This document shows, piece after piece, positions 21,112-29,946 of a stretch of 64,000 nucleotides of DNA. The position numbers and the translations under genes are program-made. The DNA comes from Neomesorhizobium albiziae (lineage in GTDB: Bacteria; Pseudomonadota; Alphaproteobacteria; Rhizobiales; Rhizobiaceae): contig NZ_FOSL01000006.1 in the NCBI RefSeq assembly GCF_900114255.1, forward strand, positions 186,001 to 250,000, written 5' to 3'. The notes under the pieces were generated by a model that worked only from the letters and a program-made list of their open reading frames with translations, did no database searches and had not been told where the DNA came from. Numbering within the stretch: position 1 is the stretch's first letter; each line of letters begins with the position of its first letter.

Positions 21112-21759
21112 TCAAGCAGCGGCGGTCGACAGCTGGATTTCCTGCAGCGAGGAAGCAATCGCGTCGGTCTGCTTTTCGGCCTTGTCGAGTGCGGCAGCGA
21201 TGGCGTCGGCGCCCATGCCGACGCCTTCAACGCGGATGACTTCGACATCGGTCATGCCGTTGAAGGCAAGCACGCTCTTCAGATAGGGAACGGCGAAATC
21301 CATCACCGTGGCCGGGCCTTCCGAGTATATGCCGCCGGAAGCGACCACCACGTAAACTTTCTTGCCGGTAACCAGACCCTTGGGGCCGTCGGCGCCGTAG
21401 GAGAAGGTCCTGCCCGAACGCGAGATGTGGTCGACCCACGATTTCAGCGTCGAGGAAATGCCGAAATTGATGAAGCCGGTGGCAAGGATGATGTGGTCGG
21501 CGGCAAGCAGTTCGTCGACGGCGATGTCGGAAACACTGACGACTTCAGCCTGACGCTCGGTGCGAGCCTCGGCCGGCGTATAGATGCCGGAAGCGTAATC
21601 AGGCTCGATATGCGGCAGCGGGTTGCTGACCAGATCGCGCGTGGTGACGGTGCTGCCGGGCAGCGCGTCCTTGAGTTTTCCGGCGAGATCGCTGGCAATG
21701 CGGGTGGAATGGGAGGCCGCACCGCGCGGGCTCGATGTTACTAGCAGGATAGAGGACAT
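21112..21759 (-). CDS. azoR: FMN-dependent NADH-azoreductase
   Basis: The start at 21759 (GGAG upstream) gives 215 residues. The flavodoxin-like fold shows MSSILLVTSSPRGAASHSTR at the phosphate loop, ILATGFINFGISSTLKSWVD and ASGGIYSEGP, all AzoR hallmarks. It reduces azo compounds and quinones using NADH and FMN. It is divergent from a LysR gene, its likely regulator; the 126-bp gap is AT-rich with an ATATCTATGATACATATC-type segment near 21850. Confidence 0.9.
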   Translation of the reverse strand: MSSILLVTSSPRGAASHSTRIASDLAGKLKDALPGSTVTTRDLVSNPLPHIEPDYASGIYTPAEARTERQAEVVSVSDIAVDELLAADHIILATGFINFGISSTLKSWVDHISRSGRTFSYGADGPKGLVTGKKVYVVVASGGIYSEGPATVMDFAVPYLKSVLAFNGMTDVEVIRVEGVGMGADAIAAALDKAEKQTDAIASSLQEIQLSTAAA

Positions 21760-21885
21760 TGCTTGGCTCCATTTGGGGCGTCCAGGTTCGGACGTCTGAA
21801 CTTCGCCAAACAGATAGTTCTCGACTTTCATCCACATAATTGGGAAAATATCTATGATACATATCGATAATATGGATGGATTGCC

Positions 21886-22845
21886 ATGCAAGCCAACCCG
21901 ACGCTCGACCAGCTGCAGGTGTTTCTTGCCGTCGCGGAGACCGGCAGCTTTTCTGCGGCTGCGCGCCGTCTCAACCGGGCGCAATCCGTGGTCAGCTACA
22001 CCATCGCCAATCTGGAGGCACAGCTCGAACTGAAGCTGTTTTCACGCGAGGGCACCCGAGAGCCGGTGCTGACCACAGAGGGCAAGGCGATGCTGCCCGA
22101 TGCAAGGCGAATGATCGGTGCTTTGCAGGAGATCCGCGCGCGGGCTGAAGGCCTGAAGCAGGGGCTTGAGCCGGAGTTGACGATCGCGGTCGACGTATCG
22201 CTGCCTTCGCCGGTGCTGGTCGATGTGTTGAAGGCGTTCAACGCGGAATTTCCGACGGTGGCGCTGCGGCTGAATATCGGAGCGATCGGCGTCGTCTGGG
22301 AGCAATTGCTGGCTCGCAAGAGCGATGTCAGCTTCGGTGGACAGCCGGAGTTGCAACACGACGACCTGCTGTCGATCAGGATCGGCGATGCCAGCATGAC
22401 GCCCGTGGCGGCGCCAGGCCACCCGTTGGCGCTCTACCCGGGCCGAGTGCCGCTGACGGTGGTGCGCGAGCATATCCAACTGGTCATTTCGGACGTCTCC
22501 GACATGACCAAGGGCAAGGATTTCGGAGTGTTCGCCTATCGCACCTGGCGCATGACGGACATGGCCACCAAGCGCGAGCTCATCCTTTCCGGCCTTGGCT
22601 GGGGCGGGCTGCCGACCTGGATGGTGGTCGACGATGTCGCGGCCCGCCGGCTGGTGGCGCTCGATCTCGAACCCTATCCGGAACGGCCATACACGCTTTA
22701 CGCGTTCCACCGCGCCGACACGCCGCCAGGACCTGCCGCGACCTGGTTGATCGAACGATTCAAGCTGGAATTGCCGAAGGTTTGCGCGTCGCTGGAGGCC
22801 GCCGCCGCAGCGCAAGACGTCACTCCAGCATCAACCCGTCGATAA
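21886..22845 (+). CDS. LysR-family regulator
   Basis: A 319-residue LysR regulator. The winged HTH is clear: MQANPTLDQLQVFLAVAETG, then SAAARRLNRAQSVVSYTIAN. A periplasmic-binding-like effector domain makes up the rest. It probably controls the divergent azoR, as in typical LysR pairs. Its 3' end overlaps the convergent tetR stop by 26 bp. Confidence 0.9.
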   Translation: MQANPTLDQLQVFLAVAETGSFSAAARRLNRAQSVVSYTIANLEAQLELKLFSREGTREPVLTTEGKAMLPDARRMIGALQEIRARAEGLKQGLEPELTIAVDVSLPSPVLVDVLKAFNAEFPTVALRLNIGAIGVVWEQLLARKSDVSFGGQPELQHDDLLSIRIGDASMTPVAAPGHPLALYPGRVPLTVVREHIQLVISDVSDMTKGKDFGVFAYRTWRMTDMATKRELILSGLGWGGLPTWMVVDDVAARRLVALDLEPYPERPYTLYAFHRADTPPGPAATWLIERFKLELPKVCASLEAAAAAQDVTPASTRR

Positions 22846-23413
22846 GGGCGGCGAGTGCTGTGCGGTAATCTTCGGCCGGCGCACCGGCGTCGATGGCGAG
22901 CGCTGCGCGGTCGAATGCGGATGAAACCAATGCAGTGACGGCGTCAAGCGAGAGGCGCCGCATGACGCCCTCGCGCATGGCGAAGGCAATACCGGCGCGC
23001 AAGGTGCGGGTGCCGTGGCGGGCGTCGATGGCGTCCATTTCGGCGCGGCCGAGCACGGCCGGTCCATCGAGGAGTAGGAGACGGGTGCGGCCGGGCATCG
23101 CCATCGCCTCGATGAACGCCTCGCCGCCTTTCACCAGAGCCTCCCGCGCCGGTAGGCCTTCAGGTGCGGCGCGTTCGATCTCGGCGGCGACCAGTTCCGC
23201 CTCCCGCTCGACGACGGCGCGGAACAGCGCCTGCTTGTCCTCGAAATGGTGATAGAGCGCGCCGCGCGTCACGCCGGCAGCCGCCACGATTTCCGGCGTG
23301 CTGGTCTCGGCATAGGACTTTTCGGTGAACAGCGTCCGCGCCGCTGCAATCAATTCGCCGCGCGTTGCTTCGGTGCGTTCGCGATTGGAGCGCCGTTCGG
23401 AGGGTTGTTGCAT
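22820..23413 (-). CDS. TetR-family repressor
   Basis: The 197-residue protein from ATG 23413 has the TetR HTH: RGELIAAARTLFTEKSYAET, then VAAAGVTRGALYHHFEDKQA. A longer frame to 23446 would read through the operators. One operator copy covers its own start codon and another lies 28 bp upstream, so it is autoregulated. It also faces the VOC gene at 23483, and a third operator precedes the VOC gene at 20412. The ligand is probably a small organic molecule detoxified by those VOC proteins (inference). Confidence 0.9.
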   Translation of the reverse strand: MQQPSERRSNRERTEATRGELIAAARTLFTEKSYAETSTPEIVAAAGVTRGALYHHFEDKQALFRAVVEREAELVAAEIERAAPEGLPAREALVKGGEAFIEAMAMPGRTRLLLLDGPAVLGRAEMDAIDARHGTRTLRAGIAFAMREGVMRRLSLDAVTALVSSAFDRAALAIDAGAPAEDYRTALAALIDGLMLE

Positions 23414-23428
23414 ACATGCAGCCTGTAT
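23412..23428. promoter_or_regulatory. TetR operator copy 1, on the tetR start codon
   Basis: ATACATGCAGCCTGTAT, matching copy 2 at all positions but one. It overlaps the tetR initiation codon, so binding would block transcript elongation or initiation. Confidence 0.7.
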
Positions 23429-23440
23429 GTTAATTGCCAG

Positions 23441-23457
23441 ATACATGCAGACTGTAT
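23441..23457. promoter_or_regulatory. TetR operator copy 2, in the tetR-VOC gap
   Basis: ATACATGCAGACTGTAT, 29 bp from copy 1 centre to centre and 26 bp before the VOC start at 23483. It sits where it could control both divergent genes. Confidence 0.72.
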
Positions 23458-23482
23458 GTCATAGAGGCGGGGAGGAAAAGCT

Positions 23483-23902
23483 ATGCGTCCGATCGCCAGT
23501 TATCCGGTTATCCTAACCGGTGACGTCGCCGGCACGGCGGCTTTCTATCGCAACCATTTCTCGTTCGAGCCCCGGTTCACCAGCGACTGGTACATGCATC
23601 TGCAATCGACCGAGAACCGGCGGGTTAACCTGGCGATCGTCGACGGCGACCATCCAACTGTACCGGAGGCCGGACGGGGCAGGGCGTCGGGTCTCATCCT
23701 GAACTTCGAGGTCAGGGATGTCGACGCAGAGTATGAGAAGGCGCTCGCCGCCGGCCTGCCGATCCTGTGGACGTTGCGCGACGAGGAATTCGGCCAGCGG
23801 CATTTCGTTACCGCCGATCCGAACGGGGTGATGATCGATATCATCAAGCCGATACCGCCGAGCGCGGAATTCGCCGCGCGCCATCCACAGCCGGCGACGT
23901 AG
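23483..23902 (+). CDS. VOC-family (glyoxalase-like) protein
   Basis: The 139-residue single-domain VOC protein begins [20 protein letters not shown] and has [20 protein letters not shown] near the end. It resembles the VOC domain of the gene at 19837 (shared layout YPV/LI-T-...-[28 protein letters not shown]), so the two are paralogues probably under the same TetR. The substrate is unknown; the family includes glyoxalases, dioxygenases and antibiotic-binding proteins. Confidence 0.88.
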   Translation: MRPIASYPVILTGDVAGTAAFYRNHFSFEPRFTSDWYMHLQSTENRRVNLAIVDGDHPTVPEAGRGRASGLILNFEVRDVDAEYEKALAAGLPILWTLRDEEFGQRHFVTADPNGVMIDIIKPIPPSAEFAARHPQPAT

Positions 23903-24090
23903 CGGTAATTGGCAGGCAATTGTGCGGCAACTGCAATGGGCTGCGCCGGTTGTCAGATGTTGTCAGGTTAGAATTCCGCCACCGTGGCACGGCGCGCCGG
24001 GGCGGCTTATGGTCGACGCTCCGAACTTGAGTTGAGGCCCGTCGACCACTCAGCTTCGCCTCGCCTGGATTGCCGTGAAAGCCGGACAAA

Positions 24091-25002
24091 ATGCGTGAAA
24101 TCTGCCTCATCCGTGCACCGCATCACCTTGGCCTGAGGCCATTGGCTCCCGGCCATATTCCCGGCACCTGGCGTGCGCCGCAGGCGCTAACCGACGCCGG
24201 GTTGGTGGAGGCGCTTTCGCCGGCGGACATCGTCGATATGGAGCGCCCGGTTTACAGCGTGGAACCGCAGCCGAGTACACGCCTGCGCAACGGACCGGCG
24301 ATACGGCGCTTCAATCTCGAACTCGCCGAAATCGTTGCGAAAGCGGTGGAGCGCGGTCAATTCCCGCTGGTCGTCGGCGGCGACTGCACCATCCTGCTGG
24401 GCGCACTGGCCGGACGGCGGCGTTTTGGCCCGCTGTCGCTGGTGCACGTCGACGGACACAGCGATTTCCGCCATCCCGGCAATTACGAAAACAGTGAAGG
24501 GCCGGTGTCGGCCGCCGGCATGGACCTGGCGCTGGCCACCGGGCGCGGCGAGGCGCTGCTCACCGAATGGCCGGGCATTTCGGGGCAACTCATCCCCGAT
24601 GCGCAGGTGGTGCAGATCGGTGAGCGGGAAGGGCGCGACGCGGATTTTGCCTGGGCGGACATCAACGATACCGACTTCACCCTCATCGACGTGTTTGCCG
24701 CGCGCGAACTCGGCGTTGCCGGCGTGCTGGAAAAGACACGCGCCACGCTCGACCGCACGGACTGGCCGTTCTGGCTGCATTTCGATGTCGACGCGCTCGA
24801 CCAGGCGGTGATGCCGGCGGTGGATTCGCCAGGTAGTCCAGGCATCGATCCAGAAGGCCTGGCCGAAATACTCGGTGCGCTTGTCGCCGACCGGCGCTGT
24901 GCCGGCATGAACATGACCATTTTCGATCCCGATCTCGACCCGAACGGAAAGCTGGCGGCTTTTCTGGTGGAGTTTCTCGTCAAAGTGCTGGCGAGGCTGT
25001 GA
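24091..25002 (+). CDS. Arginase/agmatinase-family ureohydrolase
   Basis: The 303-residue enzyme carries the dinuclear manganese ligands of the ureohydrolase family: GGDCTI (residues about 92-97), VHVDGHSDF (about 116-124) and FDVDALDQAVMPAVDSPG (about 231-248). Whether it acts on arginine, agmatine or another guanidino compound cannot be told. There is no operon with urea-cycle genes nearby. Confidence 0.88.
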   Translation: MREICLIRAPHHLGLRPLAPGHIPGTWRAPQALTDAGLVEALSPADIVDMERPVYSVEPQPSTRLRNGPAIRRFNLELAEIVAKAVERGQFPLVVGGDCTILLGALAGRRRFGPLSLVHVDGHSDFRHPGNYENSEGPVSAAGMDLALATGRGEALLTEWPGISGQLIPDAQVVQIGEREGRDADFAWADINDTDFTLIDVFAARELGVAGVLEKTRATLDRTDWPFWLHFDVDALDQAVMPAVDSPGSPGIDPEGLAEILGALVADRRCAGMNMTIFDPDLDPNGKLAAFLVEFLVKVLARL

Positions 25003-25078
25003 CGCAACGGCGCGGGCCTTCCATCCGCCACATAACAATCCTATCTACGCCGCTCACCGGCCAAGGATTGGAGCGCAC

Positions 25079-26005
25079 TTGCCTGGAACCGAGAACAAAA
25101 CCGCAAAGGGCAAGGCGGCGACGCATGTCCGGCAAAAGCACGCGCTGCTGGTCGTAAATCCGCGGGCACGACGCGGCACCGGGTCGATCGCCGCAGCACG
25201 GGACGTCCTGGAGAAAGCCGGGATCAGGGTCACCGAGGAGAAGCCGGCAGCCGGCGAAAACATCGCCGACGTCATCCGCAGGAATGCCGAAGGGCACGAT
25301 TTCGTGATGGTCGGCGGCGGCGACGGCACGCTGAACGCCGCCGCGCCAGCGCTGGTGGAAACCGGCCTGCCGCTTGGCGTCATACCGCTCGGCACGGCCA
25401 ACGATTTTGCCCGCACTGTCGGCATTTCGGCCGAGCCGGCGAAGGCCGCCGAGACGATCGCGGCCGGCAAGTTGCAGGGCATAGACCTTGGCGAGGTGAA
25501 CGGCCATCTGTTCTTCAACGTCGCCAGCATCGGCTTCAGCGCCGAACTGGCTCAGGACCTGACCGAACACGCCAAGAAACGCTGGGGAACACTGGGCTAC
25601 GCCATCGTGGCGGCGCGCATCCTGATGCGCTCGCGGCTTTTCACCGCATTTGTCGACCATGACGGCACGACGGAAAAGATCCGCACCATGCAGGTTTCGG
25701 TCGGCAATGGCCGCCACTACGGCGGCGGCATGACGGTTGAGGAGACGGCAACCGCCGATGACGGGCGGCTCGATTTCTACAGTCTCGAGGTCGACCATTG
25801 GTGGCGACTTCTGGCGCTGCTGCCCAGCCTGCGCAAGGGCACGCATGGGCGCTGGGACGACGTGCGCGCCTTCCAGACCACCGAGGTGACGATCCGCACC
25901 AGCAAGCCGCGGCCGGTCAACACCGACGGCGAGCTGTCGACCTACACGCCGGCGCATTTCCGCATCAGGCCGAAGGCAATCAAGGTGTTTGTGCCGGCCG
26001 GCTAG
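25079..26005 (+). CDS. Diacylglycerol/lipid kinase family protein (YegS-like)
   Basis: The 308-residue protein begins at TTG 25079 with GGAG nine bases upstream. It has the catalytic-fold motifs of DAG/sphingosine-type kinases: VVNPRARRGTGS, VGGGDGTLNAAAP and LPLGVIPLGTANDFAR. It probably phosphorylates a membrane lipid such as phosphatidylglycerol or diacylglycerol. A repeat sequence follows immediately after the stop. Confidence 0.88.
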   Translation: MPGTENKTAKGKAATHVRQKHALLVVNPRARRGTGSIAAARDVLEKAGIRVTEEKPAAGENIADVIRRNAEGHDFVMVGGGDGTLNAAAPALVETGLPLGVIPLGTANDFARTVGISAEPAKAAETIAAGKLQGIDLGEVNGHLFFNVASIGFSAELAQDLTEHAKKRWGTLGYAIVAARILMRSRLFTAFVDHDGTTEKIRTMQVSVGNGRHYGGGMTVEETATADDGRLDFYSLEVDHWWRLLALLPSLRKGTHGRWDDVRAFQTTEVTIRTSKPRPVNTDGELSTYTPAHFRIRPKAIKVFVPAG

Positions 26006-26007
26006 AC

Positions 26008-26113
26008 CTACAGCGTATTGCACCGAATTGGATTCGGCGACCGCGCTGTAGTTTCTTGTTTGTGCATGTCGCTTTCTCTGAAACCGAGGACACTTTCGGG
26101 CAACATGCATTAG
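26008..26113. repeat. Dispersed intergenic repeat, copy 1
   Basis: About 105 bp containing TTGGATTCGGCG, a CAGCG/CGCTG hairpin and a GCATGTCG...CAACATGC inverted repeat around GAAACCGAGGACACTTTC. It is strongly similar to 31541-31645 and resembles the palindromic intergenic repeats common in mesorhizobial genomes. Confidence 0.75.
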
Positions 26114-26233
26114 CCCGCAAAAATTTCCTGCCTCGCTGTCGGATAGGCGTCGCCACCAGCGTCCTTGGGAAGCCGTCTCGACGAGGCGGTGTTGCCGCGA
26201 CCACTCCGGGTCGCGGAACGCTGGAGGTAGTCG

Positions 26234-27067
26234 ATGTCTGCACCGCAAATCCTGATAAACGGGCTCGTCATGGGCGAGTCGCCGCGTTGGCATGAGAACC
26301 GCCTGTGGTTCTCGGACTGGGGCGCGCGGGAAATCATCGCCGTCGATCTCGACGGCAAACGCGAAAAGATTGCCGATGTGAACGCATTTCCGTTCTCGAT
26401 CGACTTCCTGCCTGACGGAAGCCTGGTGGTGGTGGCGGACAAGCTTTTGAAGCGGCGACAACCCGATGGCTCGCTGATAACGCATGCGGATCTTACCGGT
26501 CTTTCCAGATTTGCCTGGAACGAGATCGTCGTGGACGGGCGCGGCAACATCTATCTCAACAATATCGGCTTCAGCTTTCCCGATGGCGCGTTCGCACCGG
26601 GTATCATCGCCCTGGTCGGTGCGGACGGTTCGGTGCGCCAGGTCGCGGACGGCTTGGCATTTCCGAACGGCATGGCGGTGACCCCGGATAACCGGACGCT
26701 GATCGTCGCGGAATCCTACGGCCAGATGCTCACCGCTTTCGACATCGGCGCGGATGGCGGCCTGTCGAACCGGCGGGTGTTTGCCGATCTCTCCGACGAT
26801 TATCCAGATGGCATCTGCATCGATGCCGAGAATGCTGTCTGGTATGCCAGCGTTCCGAACAAACGCTGCGTACGGGTCCGCGAGCGCGGTGAGATTTTGC
26901 AGACCGTCAACCTAGATCGCGGCGGCTTCGCCTGCATGCTCGGTGGCAAGGACGGCAAGACGCTGTTCATGGTCGCCAATGAATGGGGCGGGAGCGTCGA
27001 CGGTAAGGAACGGACCGGCCAGGTCATCATGATCCCGGTGTCGGTGCCGGGCGCGGGCTGGCCGTAG
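26234..27067 (+). CDS. SMP-30/gluconolactonase-family protein
   Basis: GGAGG lies before ATG 26234. The 277-residue six-bladed beta-propeller shows GESPRWHENRLWFSDW, then VVDGRGNIYLNNIGF, GLAFPNGMAVTPDNRTLIVA and YPDGICIDAENAVWYA, the metal and substrate loops of SMP-30 lactonases. It probably hydrolyses a sugar lactone; the particular lactone is unclear. It may belong with the downstream peptidase and SDR genes in a degradative cluster. Confidence 0.88.
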   Translation: MSAPQILINGLVMGESPRWHENRLWFSDWGAREIIAVDLDGKREKIADVNAFPFSIDFLPDGSLVVVADKLLKRRQPDGSLITHADLTGLSRFAWNEIVVDGRGNIYLNNIGFSFPDGAFAPGIIALVGADGSVRQVADGLAFPNGMAVTPDNRTLIVAESYGQMLTAFDIGADGGLSNRRVFADLSDDYPDGICIDAENAVWYASVPNKRCVRVRERGEILQTVNLDRGGFACMLGGKDGKTLFMVANEWGGSVDGKERTGQVIMIPVSVPGAGWP

Positions 27068-27185
27068 CAGCATTCTCGCCAAGGATTTTGTTGCCTCTGG
27101 ACGCGGTGGCCCCGACAGTGCAAATCTGGTAGGACCAGATTGCGGGCGTACTCGGCGCTGCCACCATCCGCCAGGGAGAGAGATC

Positions 27186-28382
27186 GTGAACACCAACGCT
27201 GCCGCTCGGTCGCAAGCCGTAATCCCCTTCGATCATCATCGCGTCGACCGGCTGATGGAGGAGGCGGGGATCGACGTCCTGCTCGCCACGTCGAAGCATA
27301 ACGTCCAGTACCTGCTCGGCGGCTACAAATTCATCTTCTTCTCGGCGATGGATGCGATCGGCCACAGCCGCTATCTGCCTGTGGTGATCTACGAGAAGGG
27401 CAGGCCGGAACATGCCGCCTATATCGCCAACAAGATGGAAGGCGGCGAACACCACAACAACCCGTTCTGGACGCCGACGCTGCATACCGCGACCTGGGGC
27501 ACGGTCGATGCCGCCAAGCTCGCCCTCGATCACCTGAAGAAATTGAACCTCTCCGGCGCGCGCATCGGCATCGAGCCGGGTTTCCTGCCGGCGGATGCCT
27601 ATGATGTGCTGCGCGGCGGGCTGGGTGCTGCGGCGCTGGTCGGTGCCACCGCCATGCTAGAGCGGATGCGGGCAATCAAGACGCCGCAGGAACTGCAGAA
27701 GCTGCGCACGGCCTCCGAACTGATCACCGATTCCATGCTGGCGGTGTTTGCCGCGATGGGCGAGGGCTCGACCAAGCAGGAAATCGTGGAAGCGTTGCGG
27801 CGGGAGGAGACCAACCGCGGGCTGCAGTTCGAATATGCGCTTTTGACGCTGGGATCCAGCCACAACCGCGCGGTGTCGCCGCAGAGCTGGCAGAAGGGCG
27901 AGGTGATGTCGCTCGATTCCGGCGGCAACTATCACGGCTATATCGGCGATCTCTGCCGCATGGCGGTGTTGGGCGAACCGGATGCCGAACTTCAGGATCT
28001 GCTGGCCGAGATCGAATCCATTCAGCAGGCGGCGATTTCCAGGGCGCAAGTGGGAGTGCTGGGCGGCGACCTGATCGCGCATGCCGAGAGCGTGCTGAAA
28101 GCCGGGCCGAGCGCTAAATTCAACGATTTCTTCGCCCATGGCATGGGCCTGATCACCCATGAAATGCCGTTCCTGATGACCAACCACCCCGTCGCCTATG
28201 AAGGCACCGACGCGGCGAAACCGCTGGAGGCCGGCATGGTGCTCTCAGTGGAGACGACGATGCTGCATCCAAGCCGCGGCTTCATCAAGATCGAGGATAC
28301 GGTGGCGATCCATGAAGCAGGCCCGGAGCTGATGGGCAATCGCGGCCGCGGCTGGAATTTTGGCGGCACGGCGAGAAGCTGA
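27186..28382 (+). CDS. M24-family Xaa-Pro peptidase-like protein
   Basis: GTG at 27186 (GAGAGA upstream) starts a 398-residue protein. The N-terminal creatinase-like domain is followed by the pita-bread peptidase domain with all five metal-ligand contexts: MSLDSGGNYHGYIGDLCRMA (two Asp), FAHGMGLITHEMP (His), LSVETTML (Glu) and FIKIEDTVAI (Glu). It cleaves an N-terminal residue before proline or acts on a related amide. The SDR gene follows at +72 bp. Confidence 0.9.
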   Translation: MNTNAAARSQAVIPFDHHRVDRLMEEAGIDVLLATSKHNVQYLLGGYKFIFFSAMDAIGHSRYLPVVIYEKGRPEHAAYIANKMEGGEHHNNPFWTPTLHTATWGTVDAAKLALDHLKKLNLSGARIGIEPGFLPADAYDVLRGGLGAAALVGATAMLERMRAIKTPQELQKLRTASELITDSMLAVFAAMGEGSTKQEIVEALRREETNRGLQFEYALLTLGSSHNRAVSPQSWQKGEVMSLDSGGNYHGYIGDLCRMAVLGEPDAELQDLLAEIESIQQAAISRAQVGVLGGDLIAHAESVLKAGPSAKFNDFFAHGMGLITHEMPFLMTNHPVAYEGTDAAKPLEAGMVLSVETTMLHPSRGFIKIEDTVAIHEAGPELMGNRGRGWNFGGTARS

Positions 28383-28453
28383 CAGGGCGAGCGATTGCGC
28401 ATCGGCGGCGCGACAGCCAAGATGGGCCGACCATTTGTGATGGGAGGCCAAAA

Positions 28454-29323
28454 ATGTCGCTTAAGGGAAAGACGCTTTTCATCTCCGGCGGATCGCGCGG
28501 CATCGGGCTGGCGATCGCCATCCGGGCAGCACGCGACGGCGCCAACGTCACCATAGCGGCCAAGACCGCCGAGCCGCATCCGAAGCTGCCAGGCACCATC
28601 TATACCGCCGCGGAGGAGATCGAGGTGGCAGGCGGCAAGGCGCTCCCGGTGCTGTGCGACATCCGCGAGGAGGGGCAGGTGGCGGAGGCAGTGCAAAAGA
28701 CCGTGGAACGGTTCGGCGGCATCGACATCTGCATCAACAATGCCAGCGCGATCCAGCTTACCGGGACGCTGCAGACCGACATGAAACGCTATGATCTGAT
28801 GCACCAGATCAATACGCGCGGCACGTTCCTCGTTTCGAAAATGTGTATTCCTCACCTGAAGTTGGCGGCAAATCCTCACATTCTGAATCTGGCGCCGCCG
28901 CTCGACATGTCGGCCAAATGGTTCAAGAACCACGTCGCCTACACGATGGCCAAATTCGGCATGTCGATGTGTACGCTCGGCATGAGCGCCGAGTTCGCCG
29001 GGGACGGCATCGCGGTCAACTCGCTATGGCCGATTACGGCGATCGACACCGCTGCGGTGCGCAACCTGCTCGGCGGCGAGACGGTCGCTTCGATGAGCCG
29101 GTCGCCGGAGATCATGGCGGACGCGGCCCACGCCATCCTGACCAGGCCGTCGCGCGAGACAACCGGCAATTTTTTCATCGACGAACTGGTGCTGCGTGAA
29201 GCAGGCGTCACCGATTTCTCGCATTATGCGCCGGGCGCGAAGGGACCGCTGGCGGGGGATTTCTTCGTGCCGGACGAGGTGTTCGCCAAGACCGACACGA
29301 AGGTGGCGCGGCCGTTCGGGTAA
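28454..29323 (+). CDS. SDR-family oxidoreductase, HSDL2-like
   Basis: The 289-residue NAD(P)-dependent SDR begins MSLKGKTLFISGGSRGIGLA (cofactor loop) and has the NNAS motif and catalytic HVAYTMAKFG (Y-x-x-x-K). Its long C-terminus and ILNLAPPLDMSAKWFKNH segment match the hydroxysteroid-dehydrogenase-like-2 group. The catalytic Ser position appears as Ala (NLAPPL), which is unusual for an active SDR. The physiological substrate is unknown. Confidence 0.88.
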   Translation: MSLKGKTLFISGGSRGIGLAIAIRAARDGANVTIAAKTAEPHPKLPGTIYTAAEEIEVAGGKALPVLCDIREEGQVAEAVQKTVERFGGIDICINNASAIQLTGTLQTDMKRYDLMHQINTRGTFLVSKMCIPHLKLAANPHILNLAPPLDMSAKWFKNHVAYTMAKFGMSMCTLGMSAEFAGDGIAVNSLWPITAIDTAAVRNLLGGETVASMSRSPEIMADAAHAILTRPSRETTGNFFIDELVLREAGVTDFSHYAPGAKGPLAGDFFVPDEVFAKTDTKVARPFG

Positions 29324-29614
29324 CTAGAGGTGCTGGGGAAAATCCATGCGGCCGTGAAGGATACGCACGACATCGATCGATTGGCCGGCAATATGCAGAT
29401 ACAAAACGTGCGACCCCACACGATATTTCATCAGACCGGGCCGGCCCCCTTCGGCATTTCGCGCGAGACCAGGATTCTTTTGCAGGAGTGCTAACGTGGC
29501 CCGGATGGCTTCGACGTAGTCGGTGGCACGCTGCTCGCCGAAGTTCTCAAGACTGTAGGACCAGATTTGCTCAAGATCCTGCCGCGCTCGAGGGCGTAAA
29601 CGTATCTGGCGCAC
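29324..29614 (-). CDS. parE: ParE/RelE-family toxin
   Basis: A 96-residue toxin of the RelE/ParE superfamily: MRQIRLRPRARQDLEQIWSY, then NPGLARNAEGGRPGLMKYRV and YLHIAGQSIDVVRILHGRMD. GTG at 29614 overlaps the antitoxin stop by one base, so it is co-translated. ParE members poison gyrase; RelE members cleave mRNA. The C-terminal RILHGRMD ending favours ParE. Confidence 0.88.
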   Translation of the reverse strand: MRQIRLRPRARQDLEQIWSYSLENFGEQRATDYVEAIRATLALLQKNPGLARNAEGGRPGLMKYRVGSHVLYLHIAGQSIDVVRILHGRMDFPQHL

Positions 29615-29850
29615 TAGCGAGATTTTTTCGACGCTAGAAACTCGTCGAAATCGAACGGCTCCGGCTCACCGGATTCATAGCCTTCCTGCAATGCAAGCCG
29701 TAACCGTTCCAGGCCGGCTTCCTGTTCTTCCAGCAAGCGCAACCCAGCACGAATAGCTTCGCTTGCGGAACCAAAACGGCCGTTCGACACCTGCCTTTTG
29801 ATGAAGGAGTCATACTCGTCGCCGAGTGTCACCGAAGTGTTTTTCGACAT
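29614..29850 (-). CDS. parD: ParD-type antitoxin
   Basis: The 78-residue protein MSKNTSVTLGDEYDSFIKRQ, then FGSASEAIRAGLRLLEEQEA, is a ribbon-helix-helix ParD antitoxin with an acidic C-terminus that wraps the toxin. A GTACC-N7-GGTAC inverted repeat at 29863 lies 12 bp upstream of its start; GGAG is the ribosome binding site. Confidence 0.9.
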   Translation of the reverse strand: MSKNTSVTLGDEYDSFIKRQVSNGRFGSASEAIRAGLRLLEEQEAGLERLRLALQEGYESGEPEPFDFDEFLASKKSR

Positions 29851-29862
29851 CGCAAATCTCCA

Positions 29863-29879
29863 GTACCAATAGATGGTAC
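29863..29879. promoter_or_regulatory. Candidate ParD operator
   Basis: GTACC, seven bases, GGTAC: a perfect 5-bp inverted repeat just upstream of parD and adjoining its ribosome binding site, placed for autorepression. Confidence 0.45.
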
Positions 29880-29946
29880 CCGTCTGATCGCATTAAAGCA
29901 ATGACGATCGAGATCCGTCCCCCTTCAGGGGAACGGACCACAACGC

